64,000 nt of DNA from Aquimarina sp. U1-2 (GTDB taxonomy: Bacteria > Bacteroidota > Bacteroidia > Flavobacteriales > Flavobacteriaceae). The stretch is from positions 62,001 to 126,000 of the forward strand of contig NZ_JAGKIK010000003.1 of the NCBI RefSeq assembly GCF_017897595.1. The letters are read 5' to 3'. Shown one piece after another: positions 28,129-37,928 of the stretch; the stretch's first letter is position 1, and the number at the start of each line of letters is the position of its first letter. Made by a program: the position numbers and the translations under genes. Below the pieces are notes generated by a model, which was given only the letters and a program-made list of their open reading frames with translations, did no database searches and had not been told where the DNA came from.

Positions 28129-29526
28129 ATGAAGTTTTCTTACTTTCAAATAAAAGAACAGCAGATGCAATTATTTAATAAAATTAAGAAAGTAATTCAC
28201 CTAATGAAAGAGGTGGATGTAAACGAATTAGCTAAAATCTCAGAAAAAATCGATCTTTCAGAAATAATGAAAACCGTGGGTGAACTTAATGAATCCCAGT
28301 TAAATGGTCTCATGAAAATGCTCACCGAAAAGCAGAAGAAAGGTCAAAGCAAACTGCCACCTATAGATGGAGATTTCTACGATTACGATCTTAAATTGAG
28401 TCAGGAACATCGCGAGATACAGATGAAAGTTAGGAATTTTATGGAAGATGAGGTTGAACCTATCGCCAATACATATTGGAATAAGGCTGAGTTTCCTTTT
28501 GAGATTCTATCAAAACTTGCGAAATTGAACATATGCGGGGTAGCTTACAAGGGGTACGGTTGCCCTGATTTACCTTTTGTTATGGAGGGCATCATAGCCG
28601 AAGAAATTGCACGAGTAGATGTATCGATTTCAACCTTTTTTGGCGTTCATAGTGGTTTGGCCATGGGCTCAATCTATTTATGTGGTAGCGAAGACCAAAA
28701 ACAAGAATGGTTACCAAAGATGCAGAAATTAGAAGCAATTGGAGCTTTTGGACTTACCGAACCTAATGTAGGAAGCGCTGTTGCCGGAGGTATGGAAACT
28801 ACGTGTAGAATTGAGGGAGATGAATGGATTTTGAATGGTCAAAAAAAATGGATAGGAAACGCTACGTTCGCAGACATCACAGTGATATGGGCGCGTGACG
28901 AAGTATCTAATCAGGTGAAAGGTTTTATTGTTCGCACCGATAATCCAGGATACAAAGCAGAGAAGATTGAAAATAAAATGGCATTGCGCACTGTTCAAAA
29001 TGCAATCATCACCTTAACAGATTGTAGAGTCTCAGAAGGTGATAGATTACAACATGCTAATTCGTTTAGAGATACTGCAAAAGTTTTACGCATGACCAGA
29101 GCCGGAGTAGCATGGCAAGCGGTAGGTTGTGCCAGGGGTGCTTATGAAAGTGCTTTAAAGTATACAAAAAAGCGAGAACAGTTTGGTAAACCTATTGCTA
29201 AGTTTCAGCTTATTCAAAATCATTTGGTAGAAATGCTTTCTAATTTAACTGCTATGAAATCCATGGTATATCGATTATCAGAACTACAAGATCAGGGATT
29301 GCTAACCGATGAACACGCATCTTTGGCCAAAGTGTTTTGTTCTATGCGAACCAGAGACGTTGTGAGTAGAGCCAGAGAGGTCATGGGAGGTAATGGGATT
29401 CTATTAGAGTATGATGTGGCACGATTTGTTGCAGATGCCGAAGCTATCTACTCTTATGAAGGTACCAAAGAAATAAACTCTCTTATTGTAGGTCGTGCAA
29501 TTACAGGCTATAGCGCATTTGTGTAA
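28129..29526 (+). CDS. Acyl-CoA dehydrogenase family protein (glutaryl-CoA dehydrogenase-like)
   Basis: A 465-residue flavoenzyme. The first 70 residues are an unusual helical extension (MKEVDVNELAKISEKIDLSE); the dehydrogenase core follows, with IGAFGLTEPNVGSA, KKWIGNATFADITVIWAR and the catalytic Glu in YSYEGTKEINSLIVGRAITG near residue 444. The core most resembles the glutaryl-CoA/plant ACX4 subgroup (GYGCPDLPFVMEGIIAEEIARVD). FAD-dependent desaturation of a short acyl-CoA is expected. An alternative start at 28165 (MQLFNK) has a better purine-rich leader. The gene ends near a bidirectional terminator. Confidence 0.88.
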   Translation: MKFSYFQIKEQQMQLFNKIKKVIHLMKEVDVNELAKISEKIDLSEIMKTVGELNESQLNGLMKMLTEKQKKGQSKLPPIDGDFYDYDLKLSQEHREIQMKVRNFMEDEVEPIANTYWNKAEFPFEILSKLAKLNICGVAYKGYGCPDLPFVMEGIIAEEIARVDVSISTFFGVHSGLAMGSIYLCGSEDQKQEWLPKMQKLEAIGAFGLTEPNVGSAVAGGMETTCRIEGDEWILNGQKKWIGNATFADITVIWARDEVSNQVKGFIVRTDNPGYKAEKIENKMALRTVQNAIITLTDCRVSEGDRLQHANSFRDTAKVLRMTRAGVAWQAVGCARGAYESALKYTKKREQFGKPIAKFQLIQNHLVEMLSNLTAMKSMVYRLSELQDQGLLTDEHASLAKVFCSMRTRDVVSRAREVMGGNGILLEYDVARFVADAEAIYSYEGTKEINSLIVGRAITGYSAFV

Positions 29527-29604
29527 TTTTTCTGAATATGATCTTTTTTTAGAACGTATCGTTTAAGCTATCAGCATTCAGAATAGGAAAAAGTACAATT
29601 ACTT

Positions 29605-29663
29605 GAGTACACTACCCTGGGATAAGCCCTTGAGTTATTATGCTCTTTGACGGTGCCCATAAA
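29605..29663. repeat. Intergenic repeat family R, intermediate copy (R4)
   Basis: A diverged copy with GAGTACACTACCCTGGGATAAGCCCTTGAG at its start, given here as GTACACTACCCTGGG, and CTCTTTGACGGTGCCCATAA at its end. It directly precedes the bidirectional terminator at 29664. Confidence 0.6.
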
Positions 29664-29697
29664 AAAGAGGCTTGACATCGAAATGTCAAGCCTCTTT
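29664..29697. terminator. Bidirectional rho-independent terminator
   Basis: A perfect 15-bp stem (AAAGAGGCTTGACAT at 29664-29678, complement at 29683-29697) with the stable tetraloop CGAA. The plus strand ends CTCTTTATG; the minus strand ends in CTCTTTTTT. It serves the convergent acyl-CoA dehydrogenase and Cys-rich genes. Confidence 0.92.
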
Positions 29698-29715
29698 ATG
29701 TTGTAAAATTGTGTG

Positions 29716-29964
29716 TTATGCCCTCGCATTTTGAGGTGCCCAGTGAGAACATAACATTCCCGGTGCAGCCTTTTGAGGGTTTGCACAATCACTGGTTTCG
29801 TATCGAGTACAGGTGCCACAATTTCTGTTATCTTTTAGTTCGGCTTTCATTTCAAAGCTATCACAGGTATAACTGCTACTCACTTTAACACCGTGAACCT
29901 TACAAGTATCGTTTGCCATTAAATTCTCACAGTTTTCACAACTGTTTCCTAATCGTATTGCCAT
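29716..29964 (-). CDS. Eight-cysteine small protein, probable metal binder
   Basis: An 82-residue soluble protein with eight Cys in two similar blocks: C9-x2-C12-x8-C21-x12-C34 and C49-x2-C52-x7-C60-x11-C72. The blocks look like an internal duplication, each able to bind one zinc, iron or Fe-S centre. No signal peptide. I know no named family. It has a full promoter (30105-30134) and a palindrome at the expected start site. A redox or iron-related role is possible but unproven. Confidence 0.82.
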   Translation of the reverse strand: MAIRLGNSCENCENLMANDTCKVHGVKVSSSYTCDSFEMKAELKDNRNCGTCTRYETSDCANPQKAAPGMLCSHWAPQNARA

Positions 29965-30081
29965 AGTCTAATTTTTTTTAATTTAATTAATACCGCTTCC
30001 ACTTTAAAATAGAACTGGTATAAAACTACAAACAACACTACGTAGAAACAATTTAAATAGCTGTTTTACTGGTAGTTTGTA

Positions 30082-30134
30082 TTTAGATTGTCTAAAAATA
30101 GCAACAAACGTACTCGCAATATCAGCAACTGCAA
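30082..30134 (-). promoter_or_regulatory. Promoter and palindromic operator of the Cys-rich gene
   Basis: On the minus strand TTG (30132-30134) lies 19 bp before TACGTTTG (30105-30112), an exact TAnnTTTG -7 box at ideal spacing. Eight bases further is a perfect palindrome TTTAGA-TTG-TCTAAA (30082-30096) over the expected transcription start, a repressor position. Half-site TCTAAA is shared with the siderophore operators, but the spacer is 3 instead of 5 bp. Confidence 0.6.
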
Positions 30135-30152
30135 TACAATTAATTTTTGCTC

Positions 30153-32234
30153 TTATTTAGTGTGTTTAATTGCTTCAATTTTTTTGTTAAAAATAGGGCT
30201 CTTCAAAAAATACCACCTGAGCTGAAATCCAAACTCGATGTATTCAAAACCTGCTGCGGTAGCCGATGCTATATTACTGTACTTTCCATATAAAACAGAC
30301 ATAAATCGATCGGAAAACTGATGTCCAAACTTACCTTCGGCTCTAAAAGCTAGGGATGCTGGATCATCATCTACAAATTGCTTTCCTATCGCAGTACTTA
30401 CTTGATAAAACCATTTCTTTTCTGAATCACTAACAATTTCGGCAAATATTTCTCCCAGGTGAAACGATCTTGGACTAAAATAGAGCTCTGGCAGCTGCTC
30501 TTTAAACGCTAGATATTGATAATTGATTCCTGTTTTAAGAATAGGTCGATTCAAAAGTGAATAGTATAAAGAAGTAAACAATAAATTTCGAGTGTTATCA
30601 TCGGTTTGTGAAGTATACATATATTGGGTATACCAACCTAAATTGAAGTTAGTGCCTAGATTATAAGTAAGAAAATAGTTGTTCATTATAATCTCCCTAT
30701 CAATTAAATCTGCATTAAAATTTTGTAATTCTCTTTTATAACCTATATCTAAATTTTGAAGCTTAAAAGGTTTGGTTTGCAATATAGTTGCTGCTGTTAC
30801 TTGGGTAAAATTTGTAGTAAAAGCATCAGAATTGTTGATTCCCAGAGCACCTAAAAATGTCATTTGACCATTAAATTTATAACGAATGCCTAAAGATGCA
30901 TCATTTGAGGTTGCTTCTACGTTGGTTCTAGTATTTTTGGTTGTTCTATATATGTAATTAAATAGTGTAGTAAACTTTGTAGATAGTGGAATTTCTGAAG
31001 ATAATCCAATACTAACAGCATCATTATCTCCATTATCGAACGTGAACGTAGTTTTTTCCTCGATAAAAGGAGTGTGAGTCTTTTTAAGTTTTCTAATCAG
31101 TTTTTCTGCATCTTGCTGTTTTGGATAGTAGTCGAGTGTTTTAAATGCATATTCATAAGCTTTTGAATCTAATCCCAAAGCTCTATAGGCATTCGCTATT
31201 CCCAAATTACCGTCGAATGAATTTTGCTCGTTATTTAAGATTAGTTTATACCAATCTAAACTTATGTCAAAGTTATTAGTATACATCCCGTATGTCGCTT
31301 CTAAATTAGATATTCTATTAAGATTAGGGAATTCTTCTCTTAACTTTTTGATTTCTAATTTTGCTTTTTTGTATTTTCTGTTCCATAACAGGGCCTGTAT
31401 AAATCTTTCTTGAGTAGATAACCATACATCATTATTGTTTTTGAATTTTTCGACTTTTTGCACGGCTATAGTTGCAGTATGCAAAGCTTGCTTATCCTTA
31501 TTTTTTTTGTGGGATAGTAGCGCTAGTCCGTTTAAAGCAACAATACTATCTTTGGGGTTGGTTGCCAATTTTTGATAACTATCTTTTGCTGCTTCGAGAT
31601 TGTTGATAGTCAAAAAGATAGTTACCCGGTTTAATAGTGTATCTTTATCTCCTGGAAAATCCAATAGATTTAAATCAAGTAACCGAAGTGCTTTTTCATA
31701 TTCCTTATTTTGAGATAAGGTAAAAGCAAGTCCTAGGCGAATATACTTTCTAGAGGTAAGCGCGTTCTCATTCCCCGCACTTAATACAAGTGCTTTATTT
31801 ACCCATTGTAATGCTTCTGGATATTTTTTAAGATTCGATAGTGTATTTGCATAACCAAGAACTACAGGAAAGCTGGTAGGATCTTCTTCTAACAGTTTAG
31901 CGTAAAAATCCTTAGCCATACCAAAATTTTTGTTCCAAAGCAAAGATTCTGCATAGTTCAATTTAATTTCGAAATCATCTGGGTATTCTTTTTTTAATTG
32001 GGTAAAGATTGAAACTGCTTTTTTAGAATTTCCTGATAATCCAATGGCTCTTCCATAACATATTTTGGCGGTACGGTTTTGAGGATATTTTTTTAAAACC
32101 TGTTCAAAATAGTTTTTAGCTCCAACATATTTTCCGGTTTCAAGCAAATCAAAACCTGGTCTCATATCTTGAGCATGTAGAAATGTGCAAAACAATAAAA
32201 GAAAAAAACCTAGAAGTGATGATCTTAGATGCAT
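30153..32234 (-). CDS. TPR-repeat outer-membrane protein with C-terminal beta-barrel (YaiO-like)
   Basis: A 693-residue protein with a signal peptide (about residues 1-21, FLHAQ). Residues about 25-390 are tetratricopeptide-type helical repeats (GKYVGAKNYFEQVLKKYPQNR, NKEYEKALRLLDLNLLDFPGD, LDSKAYEYAFKTLDYYP). Residues about 400-693 are beta-strand rich and end FGFQLRWYFLKSP, as in YaiO-type barrels. The TPR-plus-barrel layout resembles exopolysaccharide exporters such as BcsC and PgaA, which suits the polysaccharide genes that follow. Divergent from the GT2 gene. Confidence 0.78.
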   Translation of the reverse strand: MHLRSSLLGFFLLLFCTFLHAQDMRPGFDLLETGKYVGAKNYFEQVLKKYPQNRTAKICYGRAIGLSGNSKKAVSIFTQLKKEYPDDFEIKLNYAESLLWNKNFGMAKDFYAKLLEEDPTSFPVVLGYANTLSNLKKYPEALQWVNKALVLSAGNENALTSRKYIRLGLAFTLSQNKEYEKALRLLDLNLLDFPGDKDTLLNRVTIFLTINNLEAAKDSYQKLATNPKDSIVALNGLALLSHKKNKDKQALHTATIAVQKVEKFKNNNDVWLSTQERFIQALLWNRKYKKAKLEIKKLREEFPNLNRISNLEATYGMYTNNFDISLDWYKLILNNEQNSFDGNLGIANAYRALGLDSKAYEYAFKTLDYYPKQQDAEKLIRKLKKTHTPFIEEKTTFTFDNGDNDAVSIGLSSEIPLSTKFTTLFNYIYRTTKNTRTNVEATSNDASLGIRYKFNGQMTFLGALGINNSDAFTTNFTQVTAATILQTKPFKLQNLDIGYKRELQNFNADLIDREIIMNNYFLTYNLGTNFNLGWYTQYMYTSQTDDNTRNLLFTSLYYSLLNRPILKTGINYQYLAFKEQLPELYFSPRSFHLGEIFAEIVSDSEKKWFYQVSTAIGKQFVDDDPASLAFRAEGKFGHQFSDRFMSVLYGKYSNIASATAAGFEYIEFGFQLRWYFLKSPIFNKKIEAIKHTK

Positions 32235-32798
32235 TGTGTATAGAAAAATATTGGCTAATTATTTGTTGTTAATTTAAGAATATATAGACCAATAAACATT
32301 AAAAACAAAAACAGTTTTCTATAAAAGAGATTATTTTGAAGTCAGCATCGAGCAATTTGACGTTTTTTAACAAATAATTATAGATTTTTTTTAGAATTAC
32401 TTCGAATATGAGTGCCTTTTTAACTAAAAATTTGTAAGGAAAACCTCATTATAATTAACATTTGTAATCTTTTACTTTCTTTTTTTGAGTAAACAAATGT
32501 TAAAATTCCAATAAAAACACGTATTTATCGACGAAATACACTGTTTTTGTAAAAACCATAAAAAAATTGATGTTTTACCGTATTTAACTTTTAAAAACTG
32601 TTATTAGTTTTACATCGAATTGATAATCAAACTATTTAATATCAATCTTAGTCCATAAAGTAACTTCGTCAAAAATGTAAAATAATCTTCAAATGCCCCG
32701 TGAAGAATGTTTAACATAATTTAAGTAAGAAGATTTTAAATATCCTCTATTTAAATTAATACTCTAAGCCTTAAGAGTGTACCCAAATCTTAATTGAA
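32235..32798. other. Long AT-rich divergent intergenic region
   Basis: A 564-bp gap between the divergent TPR/barrel and GT2 genes. It is very AT-rich and must contain two promoters, but no exact TTG-N17-23-TAnnTTTG match was found on either strand; TAACATTTG near 32456 is one base off. No ORF, hairpin or family repeat is evident. Confidence 0.4.
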
Positions 32799-33605
32799 AT
32801 GACGAAAACTACCGGAATTATTATTCCATGCTATAATGAGTATTATAGGCTGGAAAAACAAAAGTTTTGCGATTTCCTTAACAAACATTCATCATATCAC
32901 TTATGCTTTGTAAATGATGGAAGTACAGATGACACCTTACAGATGTTACTCGAGCTTAAGAAATCAAACCCTCACAAAATTACAGTACTTAATTTACGAC
33001 AAAACCAAGGAAAAGCCACAGCTGTGCAAACAGGAGCAAATCATTTTGTAAACCTGGTTAATATAGAAAATATCGGTTTTCTAGATGCAGATCTTTCTAC
33101 TTCTCTTGAAGAAATGGATAACCTGGTTAAGAAACTTGATAAAAATCCAGAACTCAGCATAGTTTTCGGCTCTAGAAAAGCGACGAAAGCTAATAACGTA
33201 GAGAGACGCTTTGTAAGAAGGTTTTTATCTAATTTTATTGGCTTTTTCATTCGCTACATTTTACAACTTCCTATTAAAGACACACAATGCGGAGCCAAAG
33301 TCTTCAAAAAGAGCATTATAAAAAATGTGTATAGCCAAAGATTCATTAGTAGATGGTTATTTGATATAGAAATTTTTTTACGCTTAAAAAAACATATAGG
33401 GCTTAACGAGCTATTAAATTGTATTAGTGAAGAACCTTTGGAAAGCTGGATAGAGGTTGAAGGGTCTAAAATTACTTTAAAAGATTCCTTTTTGATTCCC
33501 ATTAATTTAGTAATTATTTGGTTTAGCTATTTCAAAATTAGAACAACGATCAAAAATGCCTCAGATATTTTCAATCTTAAAACCGATTATTATATAACTA
33601 GATAA
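32799..33605 (+). CDS. Glycosyltransferase family 2 (dolichyl-phosphate glycosyltransferase-like)
   Basis: A 268-residue GT2 enzyme. The GT-A fold shows GIIIPCYNEYYRLE at the N-terminus, FVNDGSTDDTLQML, GKATAVQTGA and the metal-binding DADLST. DTQCGAKVFKK and RWLFDIEIFLRLK are typical of DPM/ALG5-like lipid-phosphate glycosyltransferases. It lacks the C-terminal transmembrane helices of GtrB and is probably peripheral. Expected reaction: sugar transfer from a nucleotide sugar to polyprenyl phosphate. It starts the polysaccharide-like cluster on the plus strand. Confidence 0.9.
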   Translation: MTKTTGIIIPCYNEYYRLEKQKFCDFLNKHSSYHLCFVNDGSTDDTLQMLLELKKSNPHKITVLNLRQNQGKATAVQTGANHFVNLVNIENIGFLDADLSTSLEEMDNLVKKLDKNPELSIVFGSRKATKANNVERRFVRRFLSNFIGFFIRYILQLPIKDTQCGAKVFKKSIIKNVYSQRFISRWLFDIEIFLRLKKHIGLNELLNCISEEPLESWIEVEGSKITLKDSFLIPINLVIIWFSYFKIRTTIKNASDIFNLKTDYYITR

Positions 33606-33679
33606 CTACTTTCTTTTCTTAAAATTTATACTATCCAAAATATTTAAACATCTGTATTCATTACCAACAACAGTAACGT

Positions 33680-36600
33680 ATGAAAAAAATAATTACACTA
33701 TTTATACTTCTAATGCTTCAGGTACATACTTCGTATGCCCAACAACCCTTTGATTGTAATGAAGGTAAGTTTTACCAAGTAATTTCTGGAGCTTTACGAT
33801 CATATGATCCTATTACAGGCACGTATTCTGATCCTTTACATACCCACACCGCTTATAATGCAGGAGGGTATAATCCTGTGGATAATTTCTTATATGCGAT
33901 TAGAAGCAGTGACAAACATTTATTGCGTATTGGAAAAGATGTTGTAGTCGATCTTGGTGCTGTTGCCCCAAATGGTGCAGTACAGTTTGGTGGTGGATAT
34001 GCCGCCGATGTAGATGATGAAGGAAACTTATGGGTTTTTCAAAACGCTTTAGACAAAAGATCATTCCATAAAGTTTTAAACCTGCAAAGTTATAATGGAT
34101 CTTCGGCTCCTGTATTCGAAATTATAGTTTCAAATCAAGCGTCTCCCAGCAGTTGCGCCGATATTGTATTTATTGATGGTAACCTTTATGGAGGCAGTAG
34201 AGGAAATGTCTATAAATGGGATCTTTCTACAGCAATTCCTACGTTTAGCAGTACATCTGTAACCGATTTACCTAATCATACTTTTGGCGCTTGTTATACC
34301 GATACTAGTAACAGGCTCTATGTATCTAGTAATAATGGTGGGCTATATTTGGTTAACGATTATGAAACTACTAGCCCTTATGCTTCTCTATTAAATAATA
34401 CTGAAGTTACGAATTCTAATGATGGTTTTAAATGTGCAGGGGGTATTTCTCCAATAGATGCTGATAATGATGAGGTGTTGGATCCTTTTGATAAAGATAC
34501 CGACGGAGACGGAATCCCAGACCTTGTAGAAGGTGGTGGTACAGACCCTTATGGTGATGACGACGGTGACGGAATATTTAATTATCTCGATCCAGATTTT
34601 GGTAGCACTTGTAATAGTGGTGTTTCTCTAGCCTTTGATACAGATCGTGATGGAGTACCAAATGTACTGGATTTAGATAGTGATAATGATGGTATCTTTG
34701 ATATTGTCGAAGCTGGTCTGGGCAGTTATGATACTAACGGAGATGGTCTTTTTAATACTGAGGATGCTAATTATATAGATTCTGATCTTGATGGGATAGC
34801 CGATGTGGTAGATATTGATCAAACAGGAACAGCCTTTTATCCAGCAGATACCGATGGTGATCTAATTTATGATCCTTATGATATTGATGCTGATCAAGAT
34901 GGCATTATCGATTTAATTGAAGGTCAAAATAGCACAATTTTTGTTTCCTTATCTGGAAATGATACTGATCGAGATGGTATGGATGATATTTTTGACCCTG
35001 ACAACGGTGGTACGCCACAAGGATTAATAAATACCGATGGAACTGATAATCCAGATTTTCTGGATACTGATTCTAATAATGACGGAGTATTAGATACTGT
35101 CGACGCCTATGACACCAATAGTGATGGTAATGCTGATACAGTGACCGCAGGAACTGATTTTGATCAGGATGGATTAGATGACAATTTCGATTTAAAAAGA
35201 ACCGTTTTCGATTCTGAAAACAATAATCAAAATCCGGGTAGTTTTCCAGTTCTGAGTATTAGAGAACGATATCAATATCTTGGAACATTTGACGGTAATG
35301 GTACACCAGATTATTTAAGCTCCAATGAAACTCTGTCATCAGAGTATCTTAATAGAATTACGAACGCATTACCCGAAGGAAGCTCTATTCCAGATCTTAA
35401 TCCACAGTATATCTATTCTGGATATGATACCGATGTTATCTTGGAAAGCACAACAAACATTTCGGTAACTTTTATTGATGAAAATACCAGTTATAAAAAT
35501 GTTTTAGGGTATTACACCTATAATATCAATAGCCCCTTAACAAGCGCTCCTTACCCCGAGGATATTACTATTATTTTCCCAAATGGGTCTAAAACAGGAA
35601 GTAGCGGAGGGCTCAATGCAGGTAATACTGTAGACCTAGGAAGTTTTCCTGCCGAAACGGGTATTGGATGGGTATTACTTACTGACGGGTGGAATGGCAC
35701 TGAAGTTAATTCTGGGTTATGGCAACTGTATTCAAACGCAGACTATAACCCAGAGTGTGATGAAGCTTTACAACCTCATACTATTTTATTGGCAGATACT
35801 GCAAACGAAACGATCGTTTTAGGATTTGAAGATGCCAGAAGAGACTATCCTGAAGCCGATCAAGATTTTAATGATATTCTATTTCATATTAAGGCCGATC
35901 AATATGGAGCCTTAAAAACTTCAAACATACCAGAGCTTACAGAAGAGGGTATTGTAACTTCAGGTAACGACGGAGGGTTAGAAAGCAATGGTGATTTAGC
36001 AACTTTGATTGCTAAAAGAAACTTCTTGAGATCAAAAACGAATACAGTTTTCAACCAAAAGAAATTACAACAAAAATTTGCACCAGGTACAACATCGTAT
36101 GCAAACAAAAATGGTGCTGATCTTAGTCACTATTTCCCAACTACAGGAGCTACCGGGACTGAAACTTCTTATGTATCAAGCCCAGAAGATCTGATTGGTA
36201 TTACAAATGCAAACGCTGTATTTTCTATTGATTATTACAATAATGATAATCGTGTAGGAGCTGCCCTTGCGATGGCTACAAAAGGTGCTGTTTATGATCA
36301 CTCCAAAACCATTTGTGACAGGCTTAATGGATCGATCATAGAAGATATCAGAACGCTTATTGTAAGAAATCATCCTTTGGTAAATACTCGAATTAAAAGA
36401 GTAACAGGAGAGATAGAATATGCGTTGCACTTTTCTGTAAGAATAGACGAATATCAAAACGAATTATATAGTTTATGGAATATAGAAGATTATCCTGTTG
36501 GTAATTATCTTAACTTTCAAATCTGGGGAGGTTCTATCTCTCAAGCAGTTACAATAGCCAATACAGTAATCGACAAACTAATCTCACAAAAGTCTTTAGG

Positions 36601-37702
36601 TAAAACTTTTATTTCTAATAATATCCCACAGATATTTATTCAAAAAGGGTTTTATAGAGACGGTAAGTTAACATTGAGTTTGGTGAATAAATCAAAAGCC
36701 AGTCAATTACATTTTAGAGGGAACAAAAGAGCAACTGAATCTTCTTCAGAAGAACTTATAACTAAAATCATTTCGCTTTCTGGAGCGTATCAAGAGATCG
36801 TTACCATAGATACTGGGTATTTATTCGACATAGGTTTTGCTATCGCAGGAGAGGATCCTAAAAAAGCAGATATACTATATCTTGCCGATGGGCCATGGGG
36901 TATAGATTATAAAGAAAATGGTGTCACGATTTCTGATTTTAATATTTCTGAAAATGAAAAAACTGAAGAGCAAGAAAAAGACGATTATCTTGTTGAAAGA
37001 AATGCAGAAGTTCATGGTTCTGTAAAAGAAACTATAAATCTTTTTAGAAATATACTAGGAGGCGACCTAAGCTTGGATATTTCTGAATATGATGCTATTT
37101 CATTCGAATTATACACCGATCAAGATGTTGAGTTAATTTTAGTATCCAAAGAGCTTACTGATTGGAATAACAGACTTAAATACAAGATAAAGGCAAATAC
37201 TACATTACAAAAATATGTCATTCCTTTTTCAGACTTCAGTAGTAAAGCGAAACAAAACACAACTATCAAAGATTTGAGAAGCGTTGTATTTTCAGTTCAA
37301 GGTGATTATCAAACTTTTATACCTTTCAAAATTAAAGTGCATAAACTTGCCTTTACAAACCAAAAGAAAATAGAAAATGAAGATCCCGAAACAATAGCAA
37401 TCAATAATGATGATATCGAAGAGGCATCTATTTCGACTACTACTAATAGGGTTGTACAAAATTCTCCTAATCCATTTAGTAGTAGAACAACCATAAAAAT
37501 GCCTAGCGCTAATAAAAGAATAATGATATCAGTTGTTGATATGTTAGGACGAATTGTTCAGGAAGAGGAAATAAAGAGCAAAGGAGAATTATCTGATACA
37601 TTCGAGTTTACTGCCAAAAATCTGGCTCGAGGAGTCTATAAATACAGTGTTAGAGGAGACGATTTTACAATTAGATACATCGGTAGTTTCCTGATACGCT
37701 AA
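33680..37702 (+). CDS. Large LruC-domain protein with Ca-binding repeats and T9SS sorting signal
   Basis: A 1340-residue exported protein. Signal peptide to about residue 20 (SYAQ); an N-terminal propeller-like region (about 25-250); thrombospondin type 3-like Asp repeats at about 255-520 ([28 protein letters not shown]) that would bind calcium; an LruC domain at about 590-1080 with [15 protein letters not shown]; a beta-sandwich resembling carbohydrate-binding CBM11/CIA30 folds at about 1110-1240; and a C-terminal type A T9SS domain ([14 protein letters not shown], ending YIGSFLIR). It is probably secreted or surface-attached. A terminator follows. Role unknown; possibly a matrix protein of the neighbouring polysaccharide. 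Confidence 0.88.
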   Translation: MKKIITLFILLMLQVHTSYAQQPFDCNEGKFYQVISGALRSYDPITGTYSDPLHTHTAYNAGGYNPVDNFLYAIRSSDKHLLRIGKDVVVDLGAVAPNGAVQFGGGYAADVDDEGNLWVFQNALDKRSFHKVLNLQSYNGSSAPVFEIIVSNQASPSSCADIVFIDGNLYGGSRGNVYKWDLSTAIPTFSSTSVTDLPNHTFGACYTDTSNRLYVSSNNGGLYLVNDYETTSPYASLLNNTEVTNSNDGFKCAGGISPIDADNDEVLDPFDKDTDGDGIPDLVEGGGTDPYGDDDGDGIFNYLDPDFGSTCNSGVSLAFDTDRDGVPNVLDLDSDNDGIFDIVEAGLGSYDTNGDGLFNTEDANYIDSDLDGIADVVDIDQTGTAFYPADTDGDLIYDPYDIDADQDGIIDLIEGQNSTIFVSLSGNDTDRDGMDDIFDPDNGGTPQGLINTDGTDNPDFLDTDSNNDGVLDTVDAYDTNSDGNADTVTAGTDFDQDGLDDNFDLKRTVFDSENNNQNPGSFPVLSIRERYQYLGTFDGNGTPDYLSSNETLSSEYLNRITNALPEGSSIPDLNPQYIYSGYDTDVILESTTNISVTFIDENTSYKNVLGYYTYNINSPLTSAPYPEDITIIFPNGSKTGSSGGLNAGNTVDLGSFPAETGIGWVLLTDGWNGTEVNSGLWQLYSNADYNPECDEALQPHTILLADTANETIVLGFEDARRDYPEADQDFNDILFHIKADQYGALKTSNIPELTEEGIVTSGNDGGLESNGDLATLIAKRNFLRSKTNTVFNQKKLQQKFAPGTTSYANKNGADLSHYFPTTGATGTETSYVSSPEDLIGITNANAVFSIDYYNNDNRVGAALAMATKGAVYDHSKTICDRLNGSIIEDIRTLIVRNHPLVNTRIKRVTGEIEYALHFSVRIDEYQNELYSLWNIEDYPVGNYLNFQIWGGSISQAVTIANTVIDKLISQKSLGKTFISNNIPQIFIQKGFYRDGKLTLSLVNKSKASQLHFRGNKRATESSSEELITKIISLSGAYQEIVTIDTGYLFDIGFAIAGEDPKKADILYLADGPWGIDYKENGVTISDFNISENEKTEEQEKDDYLVERNAEVHGSVKETINLFRNILGGDLSLDISEYDAISFELYTDQDVELILVSKELTDWNNRLKYKIKANTTLQKYVIPFSDFSSKAKQNTTIKDLRSVVFSVQGDYQTFIPFKIKVHKLAFTNQKKIENEDPETIAINNDDIEEASISTTTNRVVQNSPNPFSSRTTIKMPSANKRIMISVVDMLGRIVQEEEIKSKGELSDTFEFTAKNLARGVYKYSVRGDDFTIRYIGSFLIR

Positions 37703-37716
37703 AACACTATAAATCA

Positions 37717-37758
37717 AGCCGCCAAACTAAATCAATGTCTAATTTTGGTGGCTTTTTA
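37717..37758 (+). terminator. Rho-independent terminator of the LruC gene
   Basis: A 10-bp stem with one G-U pair (AGCCGCCAAA at 37717-37726, TTTGGTGGCT at 37744-37753) followed by TTTTTAT. Confidence 0.85.
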
Positions 37759-37765
37759 TAAAGAG

Positions 37766-37865
37766 AGTAAACTACCTTAGGGCGAGCCTACAAGGCATTC
37801 ATAGAAAACAATGTTTCAATTACGAGGCAAGCTTCGAAGAATTATTCCCTTTGGCGGCGCCAATG
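37766..37865. repeat. Intergenic repeat family R, full-length copy (R5)
   Basis: A 100-bp copy closely matching 12831-12939: AGTAAACTACCTTAGGGC, GCCTACAAGGCATTC, ATAGAAAACAATGTTTCAAT, ACGAGGCAAGC, then CCCTTTGGCGGCGCCAATGA. It sits between the LruC terminator and the flippase gene. Confidence 0.75.
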
Positions 37866-37928
37866 ACATCATTACATTAAAAACGGAATAAGGAATCAAT
37901 ATAAGAGGTTAAAATTTCACAAAGCTTA

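Noticed and set aside
30082..30096. Counting the TTTAGA-TTG-TCTAAA palindrome as the same iron box as at the siderophore promoters
   Set aside because: The half-site is shared but the spacer is 3 rather than 5 bp, so I kept it as a separate candidate.
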